From positions 94,974,532 to 95,038,531 of the forward strand of contig CM073591.1 in assembly GCA_037074705.1 (NCBI GenBank): a stretch of DNA of 64,000 nt, written 5' to 3'. The notes under the pieces were generated by a model. The model was not told the origin of the DNA and did no database searches. It worked only from the letters and a program-made list of their open reading frames with translations. Position 1 is the first letter of the stretch; the number at the start of each line of letters is the position of its first letter. The stretch is from Zhengitettix transpicula (lineage: Eukaryota > Arthropoda > Insecta > Orthoptera > Tetrigidae). The position numbers and the translations under genes are program-made. Shown piece by piece: positions 13,525-26,349 of this stretch.

Positions 13525-13893
13525 TAATTTTTTTTAGGGCAACAGGCTACATGAGGGTAATCCACGTTGGGCAACTCCCCTTTAATAGCATAGGAAGGGC
13601 GGGATGCGGAAGGGTAGAGGAAGGTAGCCAAGGGTTAACTAGGGCCCCCGGGCTATATTTTAAGGATCCTACCTGGCATTCGCCTAAAGAAATGCAGGGA
13701 AAACCCTAGAAAAACCTGCATCAGGTAGGTCGGGCATTGGGTACTTGTCCCACGCCCTTCCGATAGCGGAAGAGAAGTTTGCTGTGGGGACGCAGCATTC
13801 CCTTCTCCATGCCTCGACCAGTTTAGGCGGCAGCTGGCCGACTATTCCAATGGGAATAGCGGACAACTCTTACCGTATGCCCAAGGTCAGGTA
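13525..13893 (-). mobile_element. Dispersed retroposon copy D, minus strand
   Basis: Starts with a T run and AGGGCAACAGGCTACATGAG (reverse complement of the 3' end). It carries the landmarks GTTAACTAGGGCCC, GGATCCTACC and GACGCAGCATTCCC, and stops after CATACGG-type sequence (CCGTATGCCCAAGG here). It is well preserved and longer than most copies, but lacks the 5' hairpin and centre seen at 24.7 and 36.1 kb. Confidence 0.8.
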
Positions 13894-16167
13894 AAACATG
13901 ACAATAAATAGAACTGATTCTTACTTCTAGCTAGTAGTAACTGAAAATCTTGTAATTAAATAAATTGTTTTTAGACTTCACATTAAATGAGATTATCAAA
14001 ACCCCGCGACATAATAGCTTCCAACTTTAATGGTATTGTTACGAGTACGCGTGATATGAAGTATGAAAAAGAATGTAGTTCGAAATCAGTTTCTCGTATT
14101 GGTGTGAAATGGATAACATCTGCAACTGCCCGTTGGCACGCATCCCAACTTTGATCAGCGGAACTGAGTAATTCAGTAGAAACGGAAACGGAGTTATTTA
14201 CAAACAGTTAATGCGGGCCTGTGTTGAAGTGAGTAAACGATGCACTCAAGGACACTCGCAAATCTAGCCATCAACATTAAGTTAAAAATATTTATAAATA
14301 ATCCAATTCGATGAGTTATTTCGCTAGTAAAGTAGAAAAATAAAATAAATCTACAATCTGAAGTACAGAAAGAAACTCTGAAAGAAACGGCAAAAAAATT
14401 GCAGAAAGCGCGGGAAGACCAGATCCGACTCTATTAACTTACCTCTACCAGATCAACAAAATGCAATTTTCGACGGGTTTTCTGCCCTTTTTCCATTCGA
14501 AGACGGGCAGGATAACCTTAATATATTCTGGACTTCCGTCCGTATTCCGTTCCCCGCCCAAAGCTCTGTCAGAGTGCTTTTGTAATCTCAACTTAGACGA
14601 TTACCGGTAGCGCATCACATTTTCTAAAATTAAGTAAAAAATTCACACTGGATCCCCGCAATAACTAATTTATTGGAAAGTTGCAACCAAGTTTTCAAAA
14701 AAGAATGTTTATTAAAGCAGAAGTTGAGCATAATAAAATTTAGATGATGTTATTCTAGAAACTGAAATAAAGACGCTAATACGGTTAACCGTCAATTATT
14801 ATTACAAATACCAAAACTTCTGTCTTAGATTTAAATTAGTAAATAGATAATGAAGTAGTCAACAAACAGACAAAATGAAAATAATTTGTTCTTGACTATC
14901 ATCCATCCAGTTCTTTACACCTGACTAAAGTAACAAGGTTTTCAGAAACAGTGTGGTTTTTAACTATATTTTATTGTTATATAATACAGAGGTTTTTATA
15001 TTAGCAACAACTGAAACGTAGCCGTATTATTAATTAAACCTTTTAGCATAACGTTTTTTTTTCTAAATTTTATTCTACTCAAGGTCGGTTTCATACTTAT
15101 TAAATTTGATTGAAAGTGTCCAACAAATTACGCATACGTCTCGCGCGATCGTGTATTTTTTGGCATGCTTTTGTTTCAGATCATAGGAAAAATAGACTAT
15201 CGGAAATACAGAAATCTCAGAAATTGAACAATTCGTCGCCATTTGACTATTCTCTACCGCGATATAGTTGAATTAATTTATAACGTAAAAATACAGAACA
15301 TGTACATACCTACACAGGCATAACAGATTTGATCTATTTGACAGATCAAGTACAAATTATAAAGCGTTTTTACGTAGGCCTTTGTAGATTCAGATTTTAC
15401 CGTAACAAAATTTGTTTGATTCCAATCTCCGTAACATACAATCGACAGAACTGTTAAATTAAACACAATAATTATTACTTTATTAAACGCATAGCCAACT
15501 GGTGTTATATAAATGAAGTTTTGCAAGTGGCATTGTTAGCAGATCTTGTCAGACCATTTATTTGAAAAATATATAATTTCCATCAATTGTGCAAGCAAGA
15601 GAGAAAAATTCTACAGATTATTCAATTCTCCGTGAATTTTTGGTTACTTACACAAACGAAGAGGAATTGAAAACTACAAAGTTCATATAAATGAAAGATA
15701 ATAATATAATTTCGCCATTTTTATTGTTAATTTGCCTGACAAAGTCATTCTTGGCTATATCATAATAGGTAAGGATGAAAGTATTGCACAATGAATTGCA
15801 CTTCAATACTTGAGCATTATCTAATGACACGCATTTAATGAATGAAGAAATCTGTGTTTACGACGATACCTGTTCGGTGCATGAATACGTAAATATTAAA
15901 TTATTTGGACGTGAACACGTACTACTTTGATGAATGTCATATCGTCATGTTTATAGCCGAGTTAGGAGAGCCGGCTACACAGTAACTTTACACGCACATC
16001 GCGTGCGCTCGGCACAGTCGATAAACAGAACACGTGTCTTCATACTTCACATGAAACCTTCATTACACAATAATACTAAATAAAATCAATTACGGCACAT
16101 GCAACACATTCAGCGACAATTATGAGAGTCCCCGCAGTGATAAATAAAAACGAGAATGATAATATAA
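13894..16167. other. AT-rich intron-like DNA, nothing recognised
   Basis: About 2.3 kb without a supported gene or named repeat. Open frames at 15,278-15,526 and 15,648-15,830 on the minus strand have no recognisable protein character. Confidence 0.45.
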
Positions 16168-17033
16168 TGTAGTAATTAGTAATTAATCCATTATTCTAAT
16201 TGGAAAGTTGGATTGTAGAGGACTGATTATTAGTGGATAAAGCGTACGCCGCAACAAGGCGGCGAAGCAAAGGAAACATTGTTGAGAATTTTACGCGCTC
16301 AAAATTCTACGAGACGAAGTTGTTCAGTTAGGCAGCGGACATAGAACAGTTCGAAAGCAATCTTCAGTCAGGCAATGAACGGCGAGCAGACGCAAATAGT
16401 ACAGTCTGATAGCAGTGACAAACATTCTCTAAAATATTAAAACAATCTTCAGTAGGGAAGGAAAGATTGAAATTAAAGTCGTAATTGGTGGCAGAGCGGA
16501 AATTCAACCCGGAGAACCATAGACAAAACCCAACTTAAACTACACGAGATCTGCAAATCCAGGTTGCAGCAAAGCTTCGAGAAACTACGCCAATTAGGAT
16601 GTGTTAAAATTTAAAGCCTGTGAATACTAGAATCAGTGACATCCCCAAATCGTGTGCACGAAAACCCAAAAATGAGACCTGGGCGGCCGTAAGTAGAAAA
16701 CTTTAAAATTGATTGTAAACCACTTTTAAAAGATATGTCAGATCGTTCTTTAATTATTCACTTCGTTAATTATTTACTTCTTTAGTTATTTAGTTCTTTA
16801 ATTTAAATTCAATCTTAGTCTTATTTTCGTCCGCAACAAATTTCGTCAATTTTCAGACGAATTAATTTACCTAAAAAGCTAAATGTATTTGATTGTATCA
16901 AATTCACCCATTTATCAAACCCAGATAAAGACCCTGAGATCCCAAATATTATTGTATTTAACTTCGTTAATAAATGTTGTGTTAATTGTTTCACCTAAAA
17001 CTTCTTTTTATTTAAAGACGCCTTTTTATTACA
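16168..17033 (+). mobile_element. Solo LTR (family related to 39.4 and 41.6 kb)
   Basis: Begins TGTAGTAATTAG and ends TTTTTATTACA, with ATAA on both sides (16,164-16,167 and 17,034-17,037) as a 4-bp target duplication. The interior keeps blocks shared with the other LTRs: ACGCGCTCAAAATTC with GAGACGAAG, AAAAGATATGTCAGATCGTT (about 16,730-16,750), TCAAACCCAGATAAAGACCC (16,915 onward), and AATAAA at 16,969. No internal region follows, so it is a solo LTR left by recombination. Divergence from its relatives is substantial, so it is the oldest-looking copy. Confidence 0.75.
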
Positions 17034-18649
17034 ATAAATTGCAGCTTTCCATTATTTTGTTTTCATTTCACCAAAAAAGTTAACTTTTTAGTGACATTAT
17101 TACTGCGATAAAAGCAACTGAACTGGAAACTTATGAGTACGAAAACAACCAAAAACCAATTATAAAAAATCAAGACAGCTGGCACAATAGGAAATAAATA
17201 GTTTAGTATCTAAGGCAGGCCTATTTTGTTTCCATAGGCAACCAAGTCAGCTTTTAATTCTACAGAATGAGAGAATTTATATTTCTGGGTTCAAATACAC
17301 CAATTTGTTGTTTGAATGGTTGTTAAGGTAATAAGTGTATTCGCATGTCTGATTAGGACAAAAGTTCGCGTAGGAAAGTAAAGGTTTGGGAAGTAACAGG
17401 GATAAACTCGATTCAGTTTAAGCGTTAGAGAGCGAATGAACAATGAAGTAAAATATCTGGTCAGTGGCAGATTTGAGACAGGAAAGACGTGTCAGGAATG
17501 AGAGCCTTTTGCACGGTATTCTAAGCCACAGTGTGGTATATATGGCACTGAATACACTATAGTAGGTGTCTTTACAAAAGTTAGCAGAAAATAGTTGGAG
17601 TCTGCCAATACTATTGGTTGCTGCAGTTGTGGAGACTGGTGTACACGGGAGAAACCATATTGCTGTCAGGTACTGGCAGGTTGTATTTTACAATAATTGA
17701 GGTTTACTGGAGTCTACAGGAAAAACATCTTGGGTCAGGAGGCTGGAGCCTCAAGGGCGTGATTGTCTGGAGGACGTGAAACATTTGTTGGTTGTGCTGG
17801 CTGAAGAGTTGTGAGCATGGTGCCTGAAAGTATATGCAACTTCGTGCACATCATAATAAAAAAAAACGTTATATAAAATATTTAGTTGGTTGTACAAAAT
17901 GAGAAAGTGTTAATCGTGTGATGTGATCAAATTAATAGACGGATTAATCACATAATGGCAAGTAAAATTTCTATACAGAATTAATGACAAATCCATTGTA
18001 AAATACTGCAAATTTTTGTGCCGTCAACTTTCATATTTTGTTATATTACACTGGGAATTTCATATTGTATTCTATTAAATTTTATATTGTATTCTATTAA
18101 ATTGAAGATATACTATAAATTTCAATATTTAGTTAAATTAAATTTTAAATATTCATGTTTTGTTGTATTGAATTGGAAAAATAATAAAACATCAAATTTC
18201 ATTCCACTACTACTTCGGGACCAGGCCAAGCGCCCTGAGATATTACATTACCTTAGTACTGGCAAAATTTATGCAATATATGTTTCATGATTTCATAGAA
18301 TAAATGTGTTAAATACTGTATTAATTAAAATTATGATTTGTCATAAATAAATATATAATGAATGTGCGTGTGTGTTTGAGTGTGTAACTAATAGTACTTA
18401 TTGAGAAGACGTGGACATATTTAATATAAAGAGACTAAAACATAAAGGGTAAATTTTAAAGTATGAAAGATAGAAAAAGACTATATACCACTGTATACTG
18501 GTCCATTATAAATGTTTTAGTATACACTCAAGTCGAGTTCAATCGAAACGGAAGTCTTTAGAAATAATTGTTTCCTAGTTACTAAATTCTCTGCTGTAAC
18601 AATTCGAGATTTCTGATGTTGAAGAGAAGAATACATAGACGGTAGGCTA
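17034..18649. other. Unrecognised DNA, partly GC-richer
   Basis: The part 17,300-17,830 is less AT-rich and looks like old repeat sequence, but no family could be named. A 20-odd-base segment (ATATTGTATTCTATTAAATT) is repeated directly at 18,062-18,106. Open frames here lack recognisable protein character. Confidence 0.4.
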
Positions 18650-20041
18650 TGCGAGGGTGTTCTGAAAAGTTTACGACCTAACAAAGATACAATACATTAT
18701 TTCTTCAGATTTTGTAAAATTTAATTTATTTATGTCGCATTAACAACTTGGTTATTAACGACAGTTGCATAAGATACATTTACATGATATTACCTTAGTT
18801 TGGGATTTACATTTCTGTGTAATAATTACTATATTTTACGTACTCGATAATTCTTTCTAGGTATGCTGCGGAGTGTGTAATTGAGTTGAGGATATGTTCT
18901 TCCAGTTCTGGCGTTTGCATATTAATGCAGGATTCAATTATGTGGGCTATGATCTGGGTGTTACACCGATCCCAAGTAGGGGGAGGTCTATTCGTAATTA
19001 AGTAGACATGGGTTTATTTGTGAAGGCAATGGCCTTCTCGTTTCACGAAAATCTCTGCCCTCTGAGAAAAACTTTTAGCTTAGGGAACAAATAAAAGTTG
19101 CGTGGGGTTAGATCTGGTAAGGAGAATGGTAAGGCAATTCAAACCGTGATTCATGCATTTTCATCATGTCAACCACTGAGGTATGAGACGGCGCATTGTC
19201 TTGGTGAAACCAAATTGTTTTTCCGCAATTTCTGCCTTAAGCCTGTAAAGAAATGATGCACAGTATGCTCCTGTAATGGTTTTTCATTTTTGAAGATAAT
19301 CCATTAAGATACCTCCATGACTAGTCATAAAACAGTCGCGGTCATTTTCCCAGTCGAAGAAAATAGTTTTTACTTTTTTTGGACACGATTCTCGCATTGT
19401 TATCTATTTTGACCGTATTTTTGTTTCTGGTTATAATGGTGTATCCATGTGTCACTTACAGTAATTAATCGCCGTCAAAACTGCGCTAACAGAGCGTTGT
19501 AAATGTTCATTCGATCACAATTTTGCAAACGCGATACCCAGCTAACGGACAGCATTCTCATTCTATGATTTATTGTATGATACATATTCATAGCATCTAC
19601 TACATCTGTCACTTTAATTCGACGGTTGCCAACACCATTTGGTGAACTTGAGCGATGTTCTCGTCGTTGGTTGCAGTTTTTTGGTTTTTGGACGTCCGTA
19701 ACGTTCATCGTCTCTCAAGCTGGTACGGCCACATTTAAATTCATTTACCCAAAATTTCACAGCGGTAAATGATGTCCATGTAGACAGCATCAAACTCGTC
19801 TTTGATTTTCATATGATTATTGTCTTTCATAAACACACATTTAATGAGAACTAGATTTATTCAATTTCCACAAAATCACTTACATTGTCTCACTCAAACG
19901 ATTGTTAAACATCAACTGCGCGTCCAAAATATCTTAAATTTTGGTGAGTACCTTTCAAGACAGGCGAAAACACACGCCCTTTTGTCGACGAATACTGCCA
20001 TCTTCAATTGAGGTCGGTAACATTTCAGACCACCTTCGTAC
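18650..20041 (-). pseudogene. Decayed mariner transposon with both terminal repeats
   Basis: The outer ends are inverted copies: left GAGGGTGTTCTGAAAAGTTT, right AGGTCGGTAACATTTCAGAC with CACCTTCG. The spacing of about 1.39 kb is normal for mariner. On the minus strand, broken frames read as mariner transposase. An N-terminal to middle segment lies near 19,475-19,708 (including SVSWVSRL). A DYLQK-like block follows, then HQDNAPSHTS (about 19,177-19,206), which holds the second catalytic aspartate. Beyond it an RFELPYHSPY-like segment corresponds to the usual L-x-HPPYSPDLAP motif. Frameshifts and stops throughout make it inactive. The TA target dinucleotide is recognisable on the left only. 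Confidence 0.85.
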
Positions 20042-20089
20042 ACTCGTTATCATTATTTTGACCCCACAGATAACAAAACAGGATGACCT

Positions 20090-20780
20090 AGTTGGCCACG
20101 GGAAATGAAAACAATCATTTCCCCCTCCATCGTCCTGGAATTGTGTCGGTTCATATCTCTAGGCGGAACAACGTTTTGATTGAAAATTAAATAATCCATC
20201 ATTCCAATTTGCTTGAAGTTGCCCAAACAATTAGTTTTGTAACATGCCCCAATACGAATTTTCCCCCATTATTTACACTCCCACAAATATTGCCATCGTG
20301 GCGGTGCACTGTACTACAAAGATGAAACGTTGAATTATCCAAGTAAATTAGGCGACCAAAATATGTCGCTTTGCAAATACAAAAAAATTGTAGTCCAAAT
20401 TCTAACCCATGTTAAGATTACTTGGATGCAATACCTCGAGTAATCACTAAGTTTAGGGCTTCAGATTCAGACTTGCTTTTAAGAACACTTCACATCGTTC
20501 TTTGCGGAATCCCAAGTTCACTGCTAGGTCGATTTGTTTATCTTCTAGTATTCCGTTCGAACCATTTAGGATAAACTCAACGTTTTCCTCTGACGAGTGA
20601 GAAATAATCATCCACCCAAACATAAATATCTTCGACGAATCTTAATGCTACCCGCAAATCTGTTGAGGTTATTTTCTGAACTCCACAAACAGTAACACGA
20701 CTTCCACAGAGGCGTCACCATTTTCGAGTAAACAACGCCACTAAAGTCACTGTAACAGGCGGACAGTTTTGAATTTTGAA
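20090..20780 (-). pseudogene. Decayed Tc1/IS630-like transposase relic
   Basis: On the minus strand, fragments in shifting frames resemble an IS630/Tc1-superfamily transposase found in insects. There is a SSELGIPQRT-like helix-turn-helix segment near 20,500. A DNSTFHLCSTVHRHDGNICG segment near 20,270-20,340 is typical of the first catalytic region. There are many stops. It abuts the right end of the mariner at 20,041 but belongs to a different family. Boundaries are uncertain and no terminal repeats were found. Confidence 0.55.
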
Positions 20781-20789
20781 TATTTCTTT

Positions 20790-22412
20790 AACCAGTTATG
20801 TATTCTACTTTTTCTATTTTGTGAGAAATCGACCATTGAAACCTGTTCCTCTGCTTTAAAAAATACAATAATTCTGAAAATAGGGAACGGTGTGGCGAAA
20901 TATAGACCATTTTCCTTTAATCTATAGTCTTAAACACTACGTGTGAGAATGGGAGAGATTAAAAGAATAACAACATCAGGGAAAAAACGGCAGCAAATTG
21001 AGTTTTTATCAATATTGTTGGATCCTACAAAGTAAAATAAAAAGAACGAAAATTCAATGTCTTCAGGAAAAGGCCGAAATTTAGAGCTACAACATTGTCT
21101 AATATATTAAATACCTCGTCTGGCATTCTAACATAGTATAACTGCTTTAAAAAAATTTAAATCGCTTTAAAATTTAATAACAGATTAAAAAAGAGGAAAA
21201 AAAGCGCTTCAAATATTAAAAGAGAAATTATTGTAGTCCCAAAAGCAATCTTTCAAGATTTCAAGCATGTATGGTCCCACTAATATATACGTTATTTCAG
21301 GCTATTCACTTACATTGCGACTAGTTTATAAGCCTGTGGGAAATTTTTAAATCAATTAACTTGATCAAATAAGTAACGTTTTACACGCTTTATCTTTTGT
21401 AGTCCAACCGACATCCGTGCCAGCTTAAACCCACAGAAATATCACTGTATTATATCTTATTCAGTAGACCCTGCAGAGAAGCTAGGTTTCAAGGCTGAGA
21501 AATGAGTCATGAATTGTGCATAATTACAATAGTTTCTTGTATTTTTATAAATATATTTATTTTACATTAGATATATTTTAATATTAAACTAGTTATGACA
21601 GTTTCTTAATCGAATAAGCAGAAACTTCATTAGCTTTTATTTAATTTGACTAATTGTCCTTTAACTTTTTAATGCGTGGAAGCTTCTTAAATATAGTAAT
21701 ACAATTATAATGGACTCCTTTCCGAGATGATTTTCCGTGTATCTAAGAGTTGACATTGTATTTAAATTTAGAATATCTGAGTTGTTCATGAATAAGTGTC
21801 AGTTACTTATCAGAAACAACATTTAGGATAGTTTGTACTGGTCTGTAAGAGTAAGAAAGCCCAATTTCTTGAAGAGACCTTTTGCAAGAGGTTCTTGAGA
21901 AACTTGAAATACAATTCTAACATCCAGTTCCTGAAGAATAAATATATACTAACTTTCTAATGTCAGATCACAGATTTTGACTTTTTTTAACACCGTATAT
22001 GGCTCAGCTTAATATTTTTGCTTCCACGTGGATTAATGTTAATTTTTCATTGTACAAGGTGATCAAATAAAACAATTCATATTGATTCTGCGACATACCC
22101 AGGAAAAACGATTTATTTTGTCTATATTAATAACATGCAGATAGGTATGTATTCATTTTTTACACTATGTAATTTACTTTATTTAAATATATATTATTCA
22201 GTTTATGTAATTAATATTCAATTTACAAAATTTTATTCTTGATTGAACGAAATAACAATAAACTTAACTTTAAAATATGTACAAAAAATATTAATTTAAC
22301 ATCTCAATGATGCTTTATAGCAGAGACATTTAAAATAAAATTAAAAAAAACTGACTTTGAGCCTCAATGCTTATATGGCTTTCACTGACGTCCACCTATC
22401 CAGCGTCGGTCA
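20790..22412. other. AT-rich intron-like DNA, nothing recognised
   Basis: No gene, RNA or named repeat could be supported in this 1.6-kb stretch. Confidence 0.45.
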
Positions 22413-22850
22413 ATGAGTAGTGGGGTATTAACTGCTCAGCTGCGGCGTCCGTGGATCCTGCAGAGTCTCCGTGGTATTGTCACGTACATCCAAGGGGAAT
22501 TACCAGCCACGTATTCAATTACCTGGATTGGTACACTTTCATTCCAAGCTTCTCCTCAACCGAGGCTTTTCTCTCCAATCCACTCCTTTTTCCTTCCTAC
22601 TCAACCAACTGTTCAAAGTCCACGGCGAACTTCCCTTTTATCCAGTTTTCCCCATTCCGGGGTTCACCTCCCAACCCCCACGGTTCACCAACACCTCCGT
22701 TTTAACCGGAGCAACCCAACCACTTTATTCTCTTTGTCACAAAGCACCCGCCGGCCATTGACCTCAACTCCTGGCTTTCCCACGTTGTTCCAAAACAAAC
22801 CAGAACCGTCGGAGGCACGCGCAAAATGTACGCGCTACAACTAAATAACC
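22413..22850 (+). other. GC- and C-rich island with long open frames, function unknown
   Basis: Composition jumps from the AT-rich background to a near-balanced, C- and T-rich segment of about 440 bases. All three plus-strand frames stay open for long stretches (the longest is 143 codons, 22,413-22,844). The translations are rich in Pro, Ser, Thr and Phe, and the frames overlap. This is what C-rich sequence with few stop codons gives by chance. I see no domain, signal peptide or splice sites. It may be a repeat fragment or an old processed insertion. Confidence 0.35.
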
Positions 22851-24305
22851 TATATCTATAGCAAAGTCTCTTTTGTATTGAATTTCAACCTTGTTTGAAT
22901 CTATATAGATATACTATAAATAAAAGTACATTCTGACATAAATCACACATGCTGCGCTCGACACAGTTTTGAAATTTGTACGCAATGGTGTCTCGACAAC
23001 TGGAAATATTTTCGTAAAACACTAAGAAGTTTGTGAAGGAGAGGGATTAAAGGAACAAGAGAGATAGAAAGTGAGCAAAAAAGACAAATGGACATAAAGG
23101 TTTTAAAATGTACTATAATAATTTTCGGATTAATTAACTTATGTGTCTACAAAATTAATCTATATTAATCAATGTGAGTAAATTTAAGCGCATTTATCCA
23201 AACTGCAGACGTATTTTGTTTGATCCCCAATGTTGATCAGTACTACGAAGAACGATCGGCAAGTGATCCGTCCGAATGATTTTAAATGGGAAAACTTTTC
23301 GAACTAATTAAGTGGGTGGACAATTTCCACGGCAGAGTTGTATTAAATACGAGCCACTGCCTACACTCGTCAATGCAGATTGTTCGTCCGCATTATTACA
23401 AAGTCTGTTTGACCTATCGGAAAGTAGGACCTTTAATTTAGTCTGAGACTGAATTTTGTAATCATGTAAGTTGAATTAACGTTGTAAAACATTATATGAA
23501 AGGTCACATTAAAAATCTAATAAATATTGAACTCTCACCTTCCAACATAAATAACATAAAACGTAAATGACGAGTTTGATTATTGAAGCAATAATGCCAC
23601 ATTTCAACCTAAAACTGAAATTACCACATCACTTAAACGACGGATTTATAAATTATTTGTACGAAAAAAATGGAATATTTAGTGACTCTAAGTGGCTTTC
23701 TGTATTCGTGTGTTGATATAAAGCGCTCATTTTTATGTTCAAATACAAAAATAAATTCTCATTAATATAAACATAATGTATTCATTATTTAAACTTATCT
23801 GCCTAGTTCACAGAATCTTTTCTCCGTCAAATACAATTTGCCTTTAAAACTTTACATTGGTACGTTTGTAATTAGTAAATAGAGAACGGAGGCGTCTATA
23901 ATAATTAATACACAATTACAGACAAAATCAACTATCACGATTTTCAATAAAACTGAATGCTTGTCCCTATTATGTACAGATTTAGTAATGTTTGACCTCA
24001 TTGACAGCTCAGAATGTTAAATTTCATCGGCATACGCTCCGCCAGCGGCTATTTGTACTGATAATATTAACAACGCAAACGTGATTTTAATACCGGCTGC
24101 GTGTTTACAGCCGACGTCAAGTGTGGCCACAATGACAGACTTCCGTTACATTGCCGATTAAACTTTTTTTCCCCTGTCGTTTAGTTTGCAAAATTCATTT
24201 CACAAATTATAGAAAACATAAATCCTACATTGAGCAAAACTGTTGGCAGAATTGAATTTTCAATAACATTTCAAACCATTATCGACAAATCACCCTGAAA
24301 AATAT
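22851..24305. other. AT-rich intron-like DNA, nothing recognised
   Basis: No supported gene. The upstream part of the LINE whose reverse transcriptase begins near 24,306 may extend leftward, but I could not read it. Confidence 0.4.
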
Positions 24306-25890
24306 ACTCGTTTGATGAGGGATGCAGAATGGATGCATCTGTAATTGACTCCTTAAAGGCATTTGCCCTTGTGTCACATCACCAGCTGGTAGAAAAGCTT
24401 GATGGAATAGGGTTGGATAGGAGAATCGTAGCCTGATACAACAATTCTTAAAAAATTGGTGATAAAGGGTATGACTGGGGGAACATTATTCTCCAGGTGT
24501 GGCGTAGCATCATGCGTTCCCCCCGGGTACGCTTTTAGAGCAATTGCTGTATTTGGCGTATGCCAATTACATCTGGGTCATAATTAAATATAAAATTTGT
24601 CTCTGCTGACGATTGTACAATTTACGGCAAAATTAAGTGTGAAGATGATGTGAGGGTTCTCGAACACGGAGGAAGCCTGCGAGAGAATTCTCTCGCAGAT
24701 GAACCTTCCCAGTAAGCTCTGGCGGAGGCTACCTTTGGGGATGCCTTCACATCTCTCTGGTTTTTTGAACTAAGGTTCCCACATGCCAAGGCACCTTGTC
24801 CTGTTTTGAGAGGTGTACGTTCCGGGGTCGCAGACTTTGGGCATACGGTAAGAGTTGTTCGCTGTTCCCATTGGAACAGTCGGCAGCTGCCTCCTAAACT
24901 GGTTGAGGTACGGAGAATGGAATGCTGCGTCCCCACAGCAAACTCTTCTCCCGCTATCGGAAGGACGTGGTACAAGTACCAGGTTTTTCTAGGGTTTTCC
25001 CTGCATTACTTTTAGGCGAATGTCGGGTAGGATCCTTAAACTATAGCCTGGGGGCCCTAGTTAACCCTTGGCTACCTTCCTCAACCCATCCGCATCCCCC
25101 TTTCAAATCCCTTCCTATGCTATTAAAGGGGAGTTGCCACCATGTGGATTACCCTCATGTAGCCTGTTATCCTAATAAAAAAGTGAGGGTTCTCTAAGCA
25201 GGTTAGAAACGTGGGTGCCAAACAATGGTATGGGGTTAAACGCAGACATATGTAGTTACCTTCACGCGAGCATGGCGAAAGGTCCCCGTGTCGTATATTA
25301 TGGTAGGTCACATTATATAACAGAAGAAAAATTGTAAATATTGAGTTATTATCTTCAACGAACAGTTAAATTCGGGGCAACAAATAACGTATATAGTACC
25401 TAAATCATGGAAAACGTAACATTTTTCTATTATGATACTGACGAAAGCTAGCAGTAATTCGCATGAGTTGGTTTTCACTTCTCTTGGTCGACCAACAAGG
25501 AATTAGATTCTGTTTGTTGGAATCCCTATCGTTCTGAGAAAATAAAGTCTTCTAGGAGGGTACAAAATGTAGCGGTGAAATTTGTAACGAGTGGAAACCC
25601 TGAAGGTAACTGAGCAAAATGGGTGCCGTCTAAGTCTGTGAGAGAACAGACGAGACTGTGCAGTATTTTCAAGGCTTGGAGAGGAGATCCGACCTGAGCA
25701 GAAATAAACGCGAGGTTACTTGGCCCGACCTACACGGGGAGAAATGCAGGAAAATCGTTCTGAAGGGCAAAGAACAGATGTGCGAAAATTCTCATTTGTA
25801 AAAGTATAGAAACGTTGAAACAGTTTGTTGCAGCAGTCCTGGACGCTTTACACTCAAGTTTTAAAAATAAATTAAAGATATGTCCACAGG
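24306..25890 (+). pseudogene. Jockey-like LINE reverse transcriptase remnant, interrupted
   Basis: Read in shifting plus-strand frames, this is the C-terminal two thirds of a Jockey-type non-LTR reverse transcriptase. In order it shows an EGCRMDASVIDSLKAFALVS-like palm motif (normally DFSKAFD), LDGIGLDRRIVA, a degraded GVPQGS region, and a VSADDCTIYGKI block matching the catalytic F/YADD motif. After the inserted repeat (24,662-25,182) follow an NNGMGLN thumb segment, a KASSNSHELVFTSL segment, RVQNVAVKFVTSG, and a terminal RTDVRKFSFVKV-like segment. All are common in cockroach and termite LINEs. Stops and frameshifts show it is dead. The 5' part and endonuclease were not found. Confidence 0.8.
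24662..25182 (+). mobile_element. Dispersed retroposon copy E with 12-bp target duplication
   Basis: About 520 bases ending CTCATGTAGCCTGTTATCCT plus an A-rich tail. GTGAGGGTTCTC lies immediately before (24,650-24,661) and after it (25,183-25,194). Removing the insert rejoins the LINE reading, so the duplication marks a real insertion. Near its 5' side is a hairpin CCTGCGAGAG...CTCTCGCAG (about 24,676-24,698). It is one of the two longest copies. The A tail plus a duplication longer than 10 bp fits target-primed reverse transcription better than a DNA transposon. Confidence 0.8.
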
Positions 25891-26349
25891 TGTATTAAGT
25901 AAAATATGGCATATTTGTTAGAAATATATACCGGCTAGTCCAACGCAGTTGTAAAATAAAGTCTATTTAAAAAAACTTATATAAGGCGTGCCTAAAGTGA
26001 GTATATTCTTTTGCGAGTTCTGATTATTATTTTCAAAATTCGTATCATTGTTTTTCTGTTTATTTAAAATCTGCTAATAGTGTACTAATTTGTATTTTAT
26101 TATGTACAGGTTGCTTCAAATGTTTTATATTTTGTTCCAGTCCCAGAATGATTACTACCTACTTTATACGCTAAAAAACAAAACAAGAGACACATTGAAT
26201 TTAAATGCTCATATTATAATTAAGAATTGAATTGCATCTTAACGAATACAATGTGAAAGGAATGAGAAAACTGCGTTGATCAGCATTTTTCTTATTAGAT
26301 ACGAATATTCTCAATTATAAGGAATATGGAGAAAATATAGGAAATATAT
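25891..26349. other. AT-rich flank of the LTR retroelement
   Basis: Nothing recognised. The last bases before the LTR are ATAT, matching the ATAT directly after the element at 32,124. Confidence 0.5.

Noticed and set aside
18210..18245. Possible fifth copy of the conserved LTR motif (CCAGGCCAAGCGCCCTGAGA)
   Set aside because: Only a partial match, and neither the upstream GTCAGATTTCGTTC block nor LTR ends could be found around it.
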